Assembly: GCF_005239225.2 (NCBI RefSeq)
Contig: NC_133297.1
Location: 13,442,147-13,506,146, forward strand
Length of the DNA stretch: 64,000 nucleotides
From: Populus alba
Taxonomy: Eukaryota; Streptophyta; Magnoliopsida; Malpighiales; Salicaceae
Direction: 5' to 3'
The position numbers and the translations under genes are program-made. Positions within the stretch are counted from its first letter, which is position 1. Each line of letters begins with the position of its first letter. Shown here in pieces: positions 23,501 through 36,804 of the stretch. The notes beneath the pieces are model-generated. The model was not told the DNA's origin. It did not search any database and was given only the letters and a program-made list of their open reading frames with translations.

Positions 23501-24209
23501 CTGATTACGTCAAACTAATCTAGTTTTGTATTTATTTATATCCATTTTCAAGTGTAATTAATCGTCACAACGTTTCATTTGACTCTGCAGATGATTCTTT
23601 CTTTTGAACTGCCGTTCGCTCTTATCCCACTTCTTAAATTCAGTAGCAGCACCACCAAGATGGGGCCACACAAGAACTCAATCTATGTAAGTTACTTCTT
23701 CTTTTTTTAGTGCAAGTTGTACTTTCTTTAATTTATTGTAACTTCTTAATTACTTAGAACTACAGTGTAAACCGACCTGCTAAATAAATTAAGTTTCTTT
23801 TTTACAGAAATTAAGATTCAACAACTTCTTAACATTTATATACTAATCATTTACCTTGTTGTGAACGCAGATTATAGTGTTATCATGGATTTTGGGTCTG
23901 GGAATTATTGGCATCAACATTTATTATCTGAGCACAGGCTTTGTGGGTTGGCTAATTGACAACAATCTACCAAAAGTAGCGAACGTTTTCATTGGAATAA
24001 TAGTATTTTCTCTAATGGCAATCTATATCCTTGCAGTAATCTATTTAACCTTCAGAAAGGACACTGTGGTGACTTTTATGGAGCCAAATAAGAATGACCC
24101 CCAGCAACAAACTGACATGGAGAACGGACTAGCCAAATCTACCGACGGCCCGGAGATGGTGGATCGTGCACCATATAGAGAGGATTTAGCTGATATCCCT
24201 CTGCCATAA
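20596..24209 (+). CDS. NRAMP: NRAMP divalent metal transporter, tandem copy 1
   Basis: Proton-coupled importer of Mn, Fe and related divalent metals, AtNRAMP1/6 group. Thirteen exons join in frame (1656 bp, 551 aa): 20596-20739, 20841-20919, 21017-21057, 21206-21284, 21466-21570, 21787-21896, 22352-22533, 22645-22714, 22881-23054, 23150-23254, 23359-23490, 23591-23686, 23871-24209. Metal-site motifs are intact: LDPGN in TM1 and VMPHN in TM6. The family-typical [18 protein letters not shown] lies between later helices. The hydrophobic pattern fits the family's 12 helices, and the polar tails are N- and C-terminal. Intron 5 starts with GC (21571-21572) after GAAG, and no GT lies near; the frame demands it. 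A near-identical gene follows 1.8 kb downstream. Confidence 0.95.
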
Positions 24210-25004
24210 TAGAGGGTGTTCAGAGCTAGAAATCCAGGTTCCTTCGTTACTGCGTGACAAGACACAACTAGTAAAATCGGGGTTAAAAATGATGTGTTAT
24301 ATGAAGCCTTCTTGTGGAGTTGAAGTTACAGATCTTACTTATACTTCATCGCACCCCTTTTTGGGTCCAAAAATAGCAGGACTCCTCGCCTGTAAATTTT
24401 ATGGAATGCTCTTGAAGTTGTAATGTTGAATTTTATTTCGGTAAAAATGGATCGAGGCCATTATCATTGCCTTGAACAGTCAAGTAGTTTCGTGTCGCGA
24501 TCAGATATGGAAGGGTAAGTTTTTGTTTTCTTTTGTCTATGTACAATATTGAGGTTTCCTTGATTTGACCTCAGAATAAGATCTTCTCTCATACCTAACA
24601 GTTCAAGTGAGATAGCTCGTCTATGGATTCTCTGGAGGCGTCATTGCATTATTATAAGGGACGCCCTAGGAATCTCAAAATTTGATAAAAACTTATCTCA
24701 GATTGCAAACGTTTAGCTAAAACTTGATAGAGACGGCCATGTTCGTGTTCAATTGCAGAGGACGTTCTGTTAAGATTTTTAAAAGTTTAATTCAACCTGC
24801 ATAATTTCATTTAAAATATACAGAATTCCTTGCAATTTTCCCAGAGAAAATGTTCTTCCTTTTTTTCATCAATTTCTCCCCGGCTCTTTTTCATTAAACC
24901 CTTTCCTGTTTTTCCTTTCAATCCTAATTAATCTAGTTTCGGAAGGCATGAAAGAGTTGAAAAGAAATGAAATGAGAAAAACCTTAGACTTCGAAGATAA
25001 TTCT

Positions 25005-25010
<6 letters not shown>

Positions 25011-25040
<30 letters not shown>
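25011..25040 (+). repeat. GA dinucleotide microsatellite
   Basis: Fifteen uninterrupted GA units between the NRAMP copies; likely length-polymorphic. Confidence 0.95.
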
Positions 25041-25042
<2 letters not shown>

Positions 25043-25859
25043 AATCTCTTTATTAGTTTATCAAAATACCAAAGTCTTGCTAAAAAATAAACACTAGTTA
25101 CAGGCCTAAACTCTATTTTTCAAAAAGAAAAATCCTAATAAATAATTATAAAATTTATCAAACATTAGGATTCTTAGACTAAATAAGAAAAAAAAAAAGG
25201 AAAACAATTTATTTTTCAAAAAAGCTCATGCATTAGTGCCAATCAATGCAACGCAACAATCAATAGGATTGAAAGAAAAATCAGAAATGAATTGAATGAA
25301 AAAGAGCTTGAGAAAAAAATTCTATATATGCATGAGAGAAAAAAAAAATCTCTATCTTAATTTATTAAAATATAAAAGACAAAATAAAGTAGATAATTTA
25401 TATTATTTCTAGGCATAAATCTTAATCTTTAAAAAATCTTAATAAATAATTACAAAGTTAATATAGACTCTCACTCCCATTAGGGTTTTTAAAATGAATA
25501 AAAAATAAAGTTTATAAATTAAATAAAAATAACTAAAAAATATTTAGTTTTTAAAAGGTTGGACGTCAGTCACATCCCTCTTTTCCTTTCCTGGAAAAAA
25601 AAATGAAGAAAAGGTTCTTTCTTAAATAAGGCAAGATGCTTTCGGATTTAAATCATATGAATTCTTCCCACAATTTGAACATTTCCCTTTGGTTTAACTT
25701 GGGGCCTGACTTGTGACAAAATGGCATGTGGTGCCATCTTCTTATTGGTTTGGAGTTCCAAACAAGGGTTGCTATTCATTTTGGCAGAAACTCTGTATTT
25801 TAACAAGTTTACCTTCATAAAAAAATGTCAAATTAATCGGTTCCACCCTTGATCTGCAC

Positions 25860-25867
25860 TATAAATA
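25860..25867 (+). promoter_or_regulatory. TATA box of NRAMP copy 2
   Basis: TATAAATA after GCAC, as in copy 1, but 136 bp before the ATG, which implies a longer 5' untranslated region. Confidence 0.7.
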
Positions 25868-26002
25868 AGAGAGCAGTTCATTGAAGATTTAAGTTAAATT
25901 GTGAAGACACTGGCTAGTGTAAGAGAATTGATTTTATGATCATATATCCAAACCCAAAAAAAACCCCTTCTGTCTGAGAGGTAAAGAAAGTGAAAAGGAG
26001 AG

Positions 26003-29000
26003 ATGGCAAGCTCACAGCAGGAACAGCAAGTGTGTGAGATTGCTCCAGTATCACCGGCAAACAGCAATCCTACAGCAGCTCTTAACTTGGATGGCCTGTC
26101 CCCACCTTGCATTGATGATTATGACCAGCAGGTCAGTATCATAATCTCATTTTTGGGCTTCTTTTCCACTTGCTTTCATATATTTTGGTAAACTTGGAAG
26201 GAAAATCACTGTGTTTCTTTTAATCGACTGTTTTGACGAATATTATATATAGAAACCTGGATGGAGAAAGTTCCTACCCTACGTCGGACCCGGTTTTCTT
26301 GTTTCATTAGCTTATCTTGATCCTGGAAACTGTAAGCCCCTGTCCCCTGTCTTCAATTCCTCCTCTGCAGAGCTTTGCGCGTCTCGTTAATATACTAACG
26401 GTCCCATGCGAACTACTTGCAGTGGAAACAGATTTGCAAGCAGGAGCCAACCATGGATACGAGGTAAAAAGAAAAGAATAAGAGAGAACGCTTCATTGAT
26501 TGAGAGAATTAGCACACAAAAATGTGGACTAATAAAAGGTGATCATATCTGATACATATTCTCAGCTGTTATGGGTGATCCTTATTGGTTTGATCTTCGC
26601 TCTCATAATCCAATCCCTCGCTGCAAATCTTGGTGTGAGCACCGGTACGTAATTTAATTCATTACTGAAGCGAAAGTAACCAGCTATAGTTTGTTTCTAA
26701 GCAAAATTTCATATAGTTAAACTAATGATGCATTAGATTCTATAATTTACTACCAGGAATAGCATTTATTTTTGTGCTGCGGCGTTGGGTTTTCAGGCAG
26801 ACACCTAGCTGAGTTGTGCAAGGCTGAATATCCAAAGTACGTGAGATGGAGCCTGTGGTTGCTAGCAGAGGCAGCTGTCATAGCTGCTGATATACCTGAA
26901 GGCATGTATAAATTCGGCTACCATTAATGATTTCCAGGATAGAAGTTTAAATTTTTAACAGGTTATCACAATTTATACAGCGCGTTATCTAACCTTTTTT
27001 TTTCCGAATGTATATATGTTCGGACAGTCATTGGAACAGCCTTTGCGTTAAACATACTATTCCACATCCCCGTATGGGCAGGAGTTCTCATGACTGGTCT
27101 TAGCACTCTCCTGCTTCTTGGTCTCCAAAAATATGGGGTAATTATTCCAGAAATTATTCACTGAAGGAAAAAATAAATAAAAAAATCTCTCGTATATTTT
27201 CTTCTAAAAAAACTACTCCTTGAATATGTAAAATCCATGCTTCTTGACCTTCTCAATTTCAGAGAGTATTTCCATTACTGTTGATGCCATGATTCACCAG
27301 CTTTTACATGATGGTGTAAATTTGACAAATAAATGGGATAATCTTAATTAAGAGGAATTGTTTATGAATGTGATTGCAGCAATAAATATCACCACCGGTT
27401 TTCCTTGTCGAAAGAGACAATGACTCTTGCCTCGTTTCTTAAACTGATAATCATCGTCACCAGCTATTTCTCAACTTGGACGTTCTCTCATGTATAATAT
27501 TGCTTAATCCATTCAATCGTTATGAATCTTGTCGATACATGGGTGTGAATTGTTCTATGATGCCAATTCTATTTTTTATTTTTCATTGCGTCGACCGTTT
27601 CAAAATAATTAGAAAAGAGTGTTTACTTTCATAAAATAACTTTTAATGTTTTTTTATTCTATAAAAAAATAGAGAGTTGGAACACATGTTTTTCTTAAAA
27701 ATCAATTTCCATTTCCAGTCAATAATACCGTACCTGCTACACTACACAAAAGTCCATTAGTGTCGGCCTTCCGTATGATCAAAAGGACAAAAAAATAAAA
27801 AATAGAGTCGGCCTTTGTACGCTGTTGTCGTTTCTCAATTCCAGTCCTGAAAATTAAACTAGAAGCTGCCACGAAATCTTTCTTTTTAACTTCAATAAAG
27901 ACACTTGTTAGTTATTCCTACGCACAGATTACCACGCCATGTTTTCTTAAATCTCAACTCTTTTATGGGTTTTGTCTGCTGGCCAGATCAGGAAACTGGA
28001 GCTGCTGATATCAGCGATGGTGTTTACAATGGCAGCATGTTTCTTTGGTGAACTTAGTTATGTAAAGCCTCCAGCATCTGGTGTGCTGAAAGGCATGTTT
28101 ATCCCTAAACTGTCAGGCCAAGGAGCCACCGGCGATGCCATTGCTCTACTCGGTGCCCTTGTCATGCCGTGAGATCCCACCTTGTATAAATAGAAGTTTT
28201 ATTATAATCACGGGGCTGTGCTGCCATTCTGCAATTTTTCAAGTGCCTAATCTTGATAGTTACATCACTAACATCCATTTTTTTCCTCAATAGGCACAAC
28301 CTCTTTCTGCATTCCGCTCTTGTGCTTTCTAGGAAAGTGCCCAATTCTGTTCGTGGCATCAATGTGAGCCGGCACTAAAAACAGATGATTAAATCTTCTG
28401 TTTTAACTCATGATGACATGTTTGGTGAAGTGTAATAAAACGTGATGCTCGCTATTCTATTTTGTTTTTCTATGTGCAGGATGCGTGTCGATATTTCCTG
28501 ATAGAAAGCGGATTTGCACTATTTGTGGCATTTTTAATCAATGTATCGATTGTCTCTGTATCGGGTACTGTTTGCTTGGCCGAGAATCTCTCGCCTGAAA
28601 ATGCTGATCAGTGCGGTGATCTCACCCTCAAGGGTGCTTCTTTCTTACTCAAGGTACAGATGGTTATAGTTAAGAATATCTACGTATGCACACGGAATTA
28701 ATATTAATCGTAAGATCCGAGGGATCAACAATTGCAGAATGCGCTGGGAAAGTCAAGTTCGACCATTTATGCCATTGCGTTATTAGCCTCGGGACAAAGC
28801 TCTACAATAACAGGCACTTACGCTGGACAATACATCATGCAGGTTCATAATATTACCATCTTAGTGTATGATTCATACTTGTGAATATTTCAAAACTTGC
28901 AGGTTTATTGTTTCGGTATCTAAATCTCTCAGGGTTTCTTGGATTTGAAGATGAGAAAATGGCTTAGGAACCTAATGACTAGATGCATTGCCATTTTACC

Positions 29001-29756
29001 AAGTCTCTTTGTGTCAATTATAGGTGGATCATCCGGGGCAAGCCGATTAATCATCATTGCATCGGTAGAGAAAATGATAATTATGTTTCCACAAGTCATG
29101 TTAATTTCATAGTCAAGCAAATTGTTACTGTTATCTATAATTTATTTTTTTTACTTGTTCAGATGATATTGTCATTTGAGCTCCCATTTGCACTCATCCC
29201 ACTTCTTAAATTCAGCAGCAGTAACCCCAAGATGGGACCGCACAAGAACTCAATTTATGTAAGCTGTATTTTTAAAGTTTTTTTTTTTATCATTTTTTAT
29301 ATAAGCTCTTCTGGTTTCCTTCAATTGAAATCATGTCGAAATGTCTCCTCGTGTGATCATTTGTAGTGGAATATGCTACCGCAGCGCCTGACACACCGCT
29401 CATTTACATTTCTGCAGATAATTGTCATCTCGTGGACTCTTGGATTGATGATCATTGGAATCAATGTGTATTATCTGAGCACGGGATTTGTGGGCTGGCT
29501 GACTCATAACAATCTGCCCAAAGCTGGAAATGTGATTATCGGGATCATAGTCTTTCCTTTGATGGCAATATATATTCTTGCCATCATCTACCTAACCTTC
29601 AGAAAAGACACTGCTGTGACATACATTGAGCCAGTGAAGAATGATCCAAATCTTGAGGCTAACATGGAAAATGGGCAAGGAAAATCTAACCAGGAAATGG
29701 CATTGGGTCGGGTACCTTACAGAGAGGACTTAGCTGATGTCCCGCTGCCAGAGTAG
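26003..29756 (+). CDS. NRAMP: NRAMP divalent metal transporter, tandem copy 2
   Basis: Paralog of the gene upstream; 1641 bp, 546 aa. Exons: 26003-26131, 26253-26331, 26423-26463, 26566-26644, 26797-26901, 27028-27137, 27987-28168, 28294-28363, 28480-28653, 28738-28842, 28933-29064, 29163-29258, 29418-29756. Exons 2-13 have exactly the same lengths as in copy 1; only exon 1 differs (129 versus 144 bp). LDPGN and VMPHN metal motifs are intact. Differences are concentrated in the N-terminus, where copy 2 starts [17 protein letters not shown], and in the C-terminal tail. Intron 5 again uses a GC donor (26902-26903). Intron 6 is 849 bp, against 455 bp in copy 1. No lesion is seen, so both copies appear functional. 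Confidence 0.95.
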
Positions 29757-30854
29757 TGGGACAAATCAAGTGCGCCGGTAGCCATTATCACTTTTCATCT
29801 GTGAATTATGAGATTGAGCTTGGTTATTAGAGCAGCTAAGGGTTACTGGGTTCCCTGTTCCATATCCACGTATATCATGCCTTGGAGGCAGGCTTACATC
29901 ACTCACGCCACTAGCCTTTCCTGCTCACTTGTCGCTTTACTTTTCCAAAGACAACCACTGCAAGACTCCTTTACAGAAGAAGGAAATTACTGTATAATTT
30001 CCATGAGATGTTCAGGACTTCAGGTTGTCAATCCACGTTTTATATCTATGTAGTTAAAGTACTTGCTACCCTCACGCTTTGTATTTTTTTCCTTTCAGTT
30101 TCCTTTCCACAGGCACATGACATCGATAAATGGAATGGAGTTTATTTCTCGTCTCTGAATTGAATGAGATTAATTTTATTTTAATCTAAAAAAAATATTT
30201 AAGTAAAAATATAGTTTGTTTAAAAAATTAAAGATGATATTTTTTTTAAATACTAATATAACAACATATTAAAACCATATATTAAAGCAATTAAATCATT
30301 AAATCTAATCTTTAATACACAAATCATTAAACCTAATCTTAAATAAACCAAATGTGCTAGGTAAAAAGCAACAACTCTTTTAGGTTTTATTAATTAATAA
30401 TTAATGCGAAGAAAAGAAATAATGGTGGGGGAGACGCAGGAATTGCATAATGAACCAAATGTGCACCTCTGTAAGAAGTAACAAATTGGCCTCAGAGAAA
30501 ATAGAGAAGGATTTATTTACTAATCTTCAGAAGAAAAGAACCATGTAATATAGTCGTCTGATGCCATTTTCACGACACATTCTATATTAAAGATTATTTG
30601 TTCTGAAAATAATTTTTCCTAGGTTAATGGACAACGCTCATAATTCGATACAAATGCTACATCAACTTAATCTGTTACAAGCCTACAAACTGCACAGAAT
30701 AATTTATATTCAGATCAAAACTACAGCGCAAGACAGATGAAACGTTCTTGGCTCCGTCCCTCTTCATCTTTGACCCCAGCTGCAGCACAGATTGTGAGCA
30801 AGGTAACCAGTGGAACTAACCATAAAACTCCACAGCTACATCACTTTCTCCGTT
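29757..30854. other. Convergent 3' flanks of NRAMP copy 2 and SWI3C
   Basis: Untranslated ends of two converging genes with an AT-rich middle (30.18-30.42 kb). Short frames here are not coding-like. Confidence 0.5.
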
Positions 30855-33800
30855 TCAACCTAAGCCAGAACTAGGGCCTGACACAGATCTCGGCATTTGA
30901 TTGAGGTTAGGCTGTGAATTTCCAGGGGCATTGTCCATGGCATTCGATGGAGCTGACGAGGATGGCTGTATAGCTGCCATGGGCAGCCTCGGCCCTAATG
31001 GAAACATTGGCTGTGGATGTCCCCGTTGCAAATATGACATGTGAGGATGGACTTGTTGATTGTTGTGTGGATGGGTTGGATTACTGTTGCCATATCCTGG
31101 AATGCTTGGTTGTGAAGAGGAGGAAGGCATCACCTGCTGCCTATTGTTGCCCACATTATTGTTAACCATCGAAGGAGCAACACCAGCTGGGTTCACTTGT
31201 GAAGTGACTCCGGCAGGTCCTATCCGGGTAGATAGCATGCGGACCCGCTCAGCAGCAAACCGTTGCCTTGTCTTCTCCACTTGCTCGCACTCTCTCATTA
31301 GAAAGGTTTCCACTTCAGCAAACTGCTTCAGCTTAAGCTCCAGTCTCTTCAACTGTAACCATATCAAAAACTTCTTGATGTGTTAATCATAAATTATTAC
31401 ATGGTGAAGCCTAACAAATTTCAGTTTCACTATAAATAAGCAAGTTAAATACAAGTGATAAATGCGTAGTTATGTGGCTTGACAAAATAAGTGCAACCAA
31501 CAAAAGAACAGCATGTTTAAGGTTGTCCCCAGAAGGTTCATTAGTGCCCTCTTGGACTTGAAAACACTAGCAGAGGTATAAATATACACATACTATTAAG
31601 GGATGTTTGGGAGTGTGGTTACGATTGTTTTTCAAAGTGTTTTTCACTCGAAAATACATCAAAATAATTTTATTTTTAATTTTTAAAAATTATTTTTGAC
31701 ATCTACATATCAAAACAGTCACAAAACATAGAAAAACAATCCAGGAAAAAAAATCAAATTTTTGAGAAACACGAAACGCCGTTTCAACCGCATTCCCAAA
31801 CGTACACTAAGATAGAAGTAACATGGAAAATGAAAGTAAAGAAGAAAGTAACATTGGCAGCAGCTCTACCTGATGATTTATGATATTGGCAGATAGTCTC
31901 TGAATTTCCCGCTCCTCATGATCAGCAAACAGTTTAGCCTTTGTTGCTGCAGCAGCAAGGCCAGCTTTGGCAGCAGTTTTTACTTTTTCAGAAGACAAAG
32001 GAGCAACCTCGGCCCCATTTTGACCCCGTGAACCATGCTGGCCATCTTCTGAAGAAAGATCCACAGAAATATTTTGCTAATGTTAGATGAAGGAGAGAGA
32101 AAACAGAGCGAGGAAGAGCAATATAATTAAAACACTGAAACTTATGGCCACCTTTTTGTTGAATTGAATTTGCAACTTCTCCATGAAAACCACCTTCTCT
32201 ACAATGTAATCTCTCTGAATCCATCCTTCATAAGGGGAGAAATTAATTGAATTCAACAACGATAGAAAACATGCAAGCATAATATATGTATAAGCAAGAG
32301 AGAAAACCCTCCACTGCATATTATTTTCACCAGTGGAACAGAAGCCATGCTGACGATACCAAAGAACTTTTATTAGGTTCAAAGCATAGCTACTCAACAG
32401 TTGCTAATACTAGAAGGAGAAAGAACAGCAGAAAGAGATTTATCCTCTGTGAATCAAATTGACAAATTCCCAAGAAATCACATGTATACACACACCCTGT
32501 AAACCTTCAAAGTATTCTAAGATGAACATAAACCTACCTGTTATCCTCGGACAATGATGCCAAAGATGCATGAGCACAGGCTGCAGCAACTCTTGGTCCA
32601 ACAGCAGAGGCCAAAAAAGCAACCTACAAAATTTTCCATTGGTTAGATGGATCCACAAAAAATCCAAGCAAGAAAGCTTTTGAAAGATCATTTCTGCTGT
32701 GTAATTCCACCATTCACCAATAACTTCAAGCATAATTTACCAGCAATAAACCTAAATTCCTAGATATATCTCCATTCTCCGCTCTTCTTTCCACCAAATT
32801 AGTTTGTTCAACCCTTTAAAAGTAACTGCTGCCAGAAAAACCTGCAACTTGGTCCAATTAATTCAAGCAGATTAAACATTTTGCTCACAAACATCAATCG
32901 ATCAATCTAACCAATCCAACCCCAATTCAACCAACAAATTGAGGACCCTAGTTTTGTAACCCCAAACTCCAAGATTTCACTTTTACCAAACCCTAACACC
33001 ACAAAACATAAGGGAATACCACTGGATATACTGCACAACACTGCCAATACCTCATATTTCCTGCATCTTCTCTTTTATTAGATGGGAAAGAAAAGTCAAA
33101 GTTGGCAGAGTTGGTACCAAATAAATTGAGGCCAAAGCAGGGGGCTAGCGGGTTAGAAACAAATGGCCACGTGGATTTTTGTATGACAATTAAGGACAGA
33201 AAAGAATTGATCACTAAAATGGGTGGTGTTAGATATGTTAATTGAGGATTCATATGTAAGAGCCAATCTATAGAAATGAACCTAACAGAAGCAGAAAGGA
33301 TGTCACATCAAACATCTAAACAGACGCTGGACGTGTGGTCTCTGAATACACTGTTGCATTGAATTAGAACTCAAGCATGATGAGTATCAAATATTGCTGT
33401 AAAATCATACAGTAGTTTTTTCAAGAAACCGAGGGCAAGAGGAAGGCCAAATAAGTTCAATTGTATATATAATATACGGATAGATTTATGACTCAACTTG
33501 AAGTAATTGCAGCAAATTCCTAGTTACTTTACAAGCCTGAATGCTCTTAGATTTCAAAAGCATAAAAAGAACAGTGGATGCAAAAATCAGTTTGGAAAAA
33601 GGTGGCACTCGGGAACAGTTCATAGGCTCGATTTTAGCTTTTATGTTTGGTACTAAATACTAATGTCTTTTACCATTCAAAATAGGAGTCAAATAGCTAT
33701 TCACAGGAGCTTTATGATGAAAGAGAATGAAGCTATATGCTATCCTCTGAATATATCCTGAAACTGAAGAGGTAGTGAGATTCGATCCACCTTGTTCCTA

Positions 33801-36800
33801 GGATATTTTTTCCAAATATTCAGGAGGTCTAGCTTTGATTTTTTTTCATTGTTCAACCACCCACATGATAAATAAAGAATGTGGAAAACACAAAGAACAA
33901 ACACCGGAATCCACAATGAGCATACAGCAAAGTTAATTATTTAAGACCTCCAGGGTTACTACTGAAAACCCCAAAAAATGCGAGAAAATATATAAAATTA
34001 GCAGATCATTTTAGCATGAATGCATTGATAGCCAAATTGAATTGTTTATACTTAATAGACTTTCGTGTGAACATATAAACTGCACAAATAAAGATAGTGA
34101 CCTACCAATGCCATAACTGGATTGCCAGAATTTGCGAAAGGTAGCCTATTTTCAGCATCGGCACTTTGGAGGCAGGATCCTACAGAAACAAAAAGAATGC
34201 AGCCATGGAATATTAGAGGTACATCACCATTATTTTGAAGCGATAAGATCATAAGCAAATGAAACAGCTGACAGGTCACCATTTGAACTTGAGTGTAGTC
34301 TTCTGCTATCATCTCTACTAGATGGACTGGGTGGCTTGGACATTCTTGGAACTTCAATATTTTCCAACAGGCCATCCTCTACAGGCAGACGCAGAAAGTG
34401 AAGGATGCATTGTGCTTTTGACTTGGTTCCAACATGTTCTGCAATTTCATTCCAGTTCTCATTGTAAATCTCCATTGCCTCAAGGAGTAGTAATGTTTCC
34501 TGATCACTCCAATTTTCTCCATCTATATCACCATAATCTTTTGTTGAATCTACCTTAATAAAATCTAAACTTGAATGACCAGTCACAAATCTCCCCTCAT
34601 GGAAGCAATCAGAGCATAGTAGTATATCAACCTGTTAAATTAGATGCTGATCAGCAATAACGAATCAACAAAAAAAAAAATAACAGAGAGAGAGAGAGAG
34701 AACTTAAATCAGGGTTTCAGGTTGACTGAAGATTTCCAAAGAAATTTCCAGGTTTTGACCCTATGGTGTATATGGATGACTTTGGAGATCTCAAAATTAA
34801 GTCTTAATAGAAAGAGCTTGCAGGGAGCAAAAAGGAAATCCAGTATGAATAGAACAACATAACAGTGACAAACTGATGCAGGTAATAAGCAAAAGTAGGG
34901 ACAGAGGAAATGAGGATTTACCTCCTTTTGTGACTGGTACAAAACAGAGGGAAGAGGCTGAGAACAACAATTGCAGCAATTTTCAGATAAGCACTCTCGA
35001 ATTCTGTTGTCCAGGTCAGAGAAATCATCACCATGACATGAAAATGATGAATAAACATCAGCTGCCTTGAGCCTACATCTGGGCTTGTCAAATTGGATCA
35101 AACTATCAATAGACTTTAAGGAAGCTGACGGTACATGAACCTCACCATTTGGATCCTCCCTTAAATAGGACCCCCCACTCCAGGATTCGCAATTTGGTGG
35201 AGCTGCACAGTAGTTGATAATTCCCCAATGATCAAGAAATCTAAAAATTCGAGTTAAATCTTCAATGTCAATACCGACTACCAATCCTTGAGAATCAGAA
35301 ACTGTGAGCCTCTTCTCTGGATTCTCCATATATTTAGCAACAATGCGGTTTCTACACTCCATGTATTTCTCTGGTGTGTGATCTGAAGATTTTCCAGAGA
35401 AAAAATGTGGCACCACCTGTCTCTCCAGTCGATTAACCGAGAGCGGTGAAAACCAATCTACTCCCCGAGAAGCACAACAATAACATACCAAAATCAATAA
35501 AAGTATGAATAAAGTACAGCTAAAAAGGAGTTCGTATAGAATATCAATTTGTCCCACACCGAAAAGGCAAAAAGCTAATAATCATGGAAATATTAAAAAA
35601 AAAAAGATGTTCAATATTTCTTATGAGAGGTTATATCTAAGTTAAGGTCCTCCATATGAGACCAACAATTACGATTGCAATAACTACAATTTGCCTCTCT
35701 ATTTTACTAGGTAAGCCCTTCATATATTTTCCAGATAAACAACCAAGCCCCAAAAAAATCAAATCCTCAAATTAGCAAACAAGCGATGAAATCCCCCAAT
35801 TACTGTTTCTTTTTCCTCCAATATTTAATACTTAAAAATCAAAAGCAGCTGAAAACCTCGAGTTCAATACCACCACTCAAACCAACTTTCCATAGCTAAA
35901 GCAAACATAAATTCATCTTCCGAACTCTAATTAATCACACATAACCCTACCATATCTATCTCAACAGTAATAATGAAACACGCACTTCAACATGAACATC
36001 AGCAAGGAGGAGAAAAACCTAAAAATAGACCCCAAAAAATAGTAAACGACAGTGATAATTTCATACCTGAATGCATCGGAACCACATGAAATCTACTCCA
36101 AAACCTCTTCACGACACCCTTTCCATCCATAATCTGCGGCGGCGTCACTACATACCCCGAATTCCCTCCATCACTCCTCTCCAAATCACTCCCAACACTC
36201 TCCGCTGTCACAGCAGACACCGCCTGCAGCTGCCCGTACGATACATTCTCCAGATTCACAGCTAATTGGCCTCTATTACTGCTTTCTCCAGCAAAATTGA
36301 ACCTCTCGGCCGCCACAATCGCCATCACAGACGCATGAGGGCGGTTCACAGCAAGCCGAGTGACCGGAGGGAAATCGCATATGCGGACCCCGCCGTCAGT
36401 TAAAACCTCGGTCTCTTGAGGGTTTGGATCGGGTCCGTTGGGTTGTTGATGTGGGGTCGGGTCATCGGAATCTTCTCTGTAGACGATGTTATTGTTATGG
36501 TCGTCTGCCTCAACCGCGTCGTCGTCGTCTTCGGGTTCCTCAGGTTCTTCTTGGTGGTGGTGCTTTGGTGGTTTTCGAGTGATTTGAGAGTCTCCTCGCT
36601 TTCGCCTTTTCCATTTGCCCCTACCATCTGTCGAGATCAAAGCAAAGAAAAGAAATTAGATTGAAATAATTTGACTGATGGGTGGAGGGAGTGATGATAG
36701 CAGTAAATGTTTGAATTTTAGAGAGGGAGAGAGAGACGAGGGGTTTTGGGGATTTGTGGGAAAAGAGATGTACCTGAGGAAGGGAAAGAAGGGGAAGCTG

Positions 36801-36804
36801 GCAT
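30855..36804 (-). CDS. SWI3C: SWI/SNF chromatin-remodelling subunit SWI3C
   Basis: Core BAF155/170-type subunit of plant SWI/SNF complexes, nuclear. Nine exons join in frame (2391 bp, 796 aa): 36774-36804, 36067-36627, 34922-35457, 34280-34631, 34106-34179, 32538-32623, 32152-32225, 31870-32048, 30855-31352. Exon 1 encodes only MPASPSFPSS plus one base; joined to exon 2 it gives the conserved DGRGKWKRRKRG. The SWIRM domain is about residues 165-265 (FFSGKSSDHTPEKYMECRNR, then FRFLDHWGIINYCA). A ZZ-like Cys cluster follows at ~355-390 (CCNCCSQPLP, CSDCFHEGRF). SANT is at ~400-455 (ENWSDQETLLLLEA, TKSKAQCILHFLRLPVED). Then come NPVMALVAFLASAVGPRVAA and a coiled coil (ADHEEREIQRLSANI, KQFAEVETFLMRECEQVEKT), with a Pro/Asn/Gln-rich tail. 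Length is close to Arabidopsis SWI3C. The exon 4/5 junction (donor GTGACC) is the least certain. Confidence 0.95.
31604..31802 (+). mobile_element. MITE in a SWI3C intron
   Basis: Best-preserved copy of the dispersed family in this window, about 199 bp. The left end is TGTTTGGGAGTGTGGTTACG; the right end reversed is CGTTTGGGAATGCGGTTGAA, giving a ~16-bp imperfect terminal inverted repeat. The core has AATTATTTTTGACATC. It lies between SWI3C exons 8 and 9 and does not touch splice sites. No clear target duplication. Confidence 0.75.

Larger units (their letters stand above)
24210..26002. other. Spacer between the two NRAMP genes
   Basis: This holds the 3' region of copy 1, a GA microsatellite at 25011-25040, AT-rich DNA, and the promoter of copy 2. 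No further gene is visible. Confidence 0.5.

Noticed and set aside
34687..34702. GA run in a SWI3C intron as a regulatory site
   Set aside because: A short microsatellite inside intron 3; no evidence for function.
36628..36640. Start of SWI3C at a TTG in the exon 2 frame
   Set aside because: A short upstream exon (36774-36804) with ATG and good splice sites restores the conserved N-terminus.
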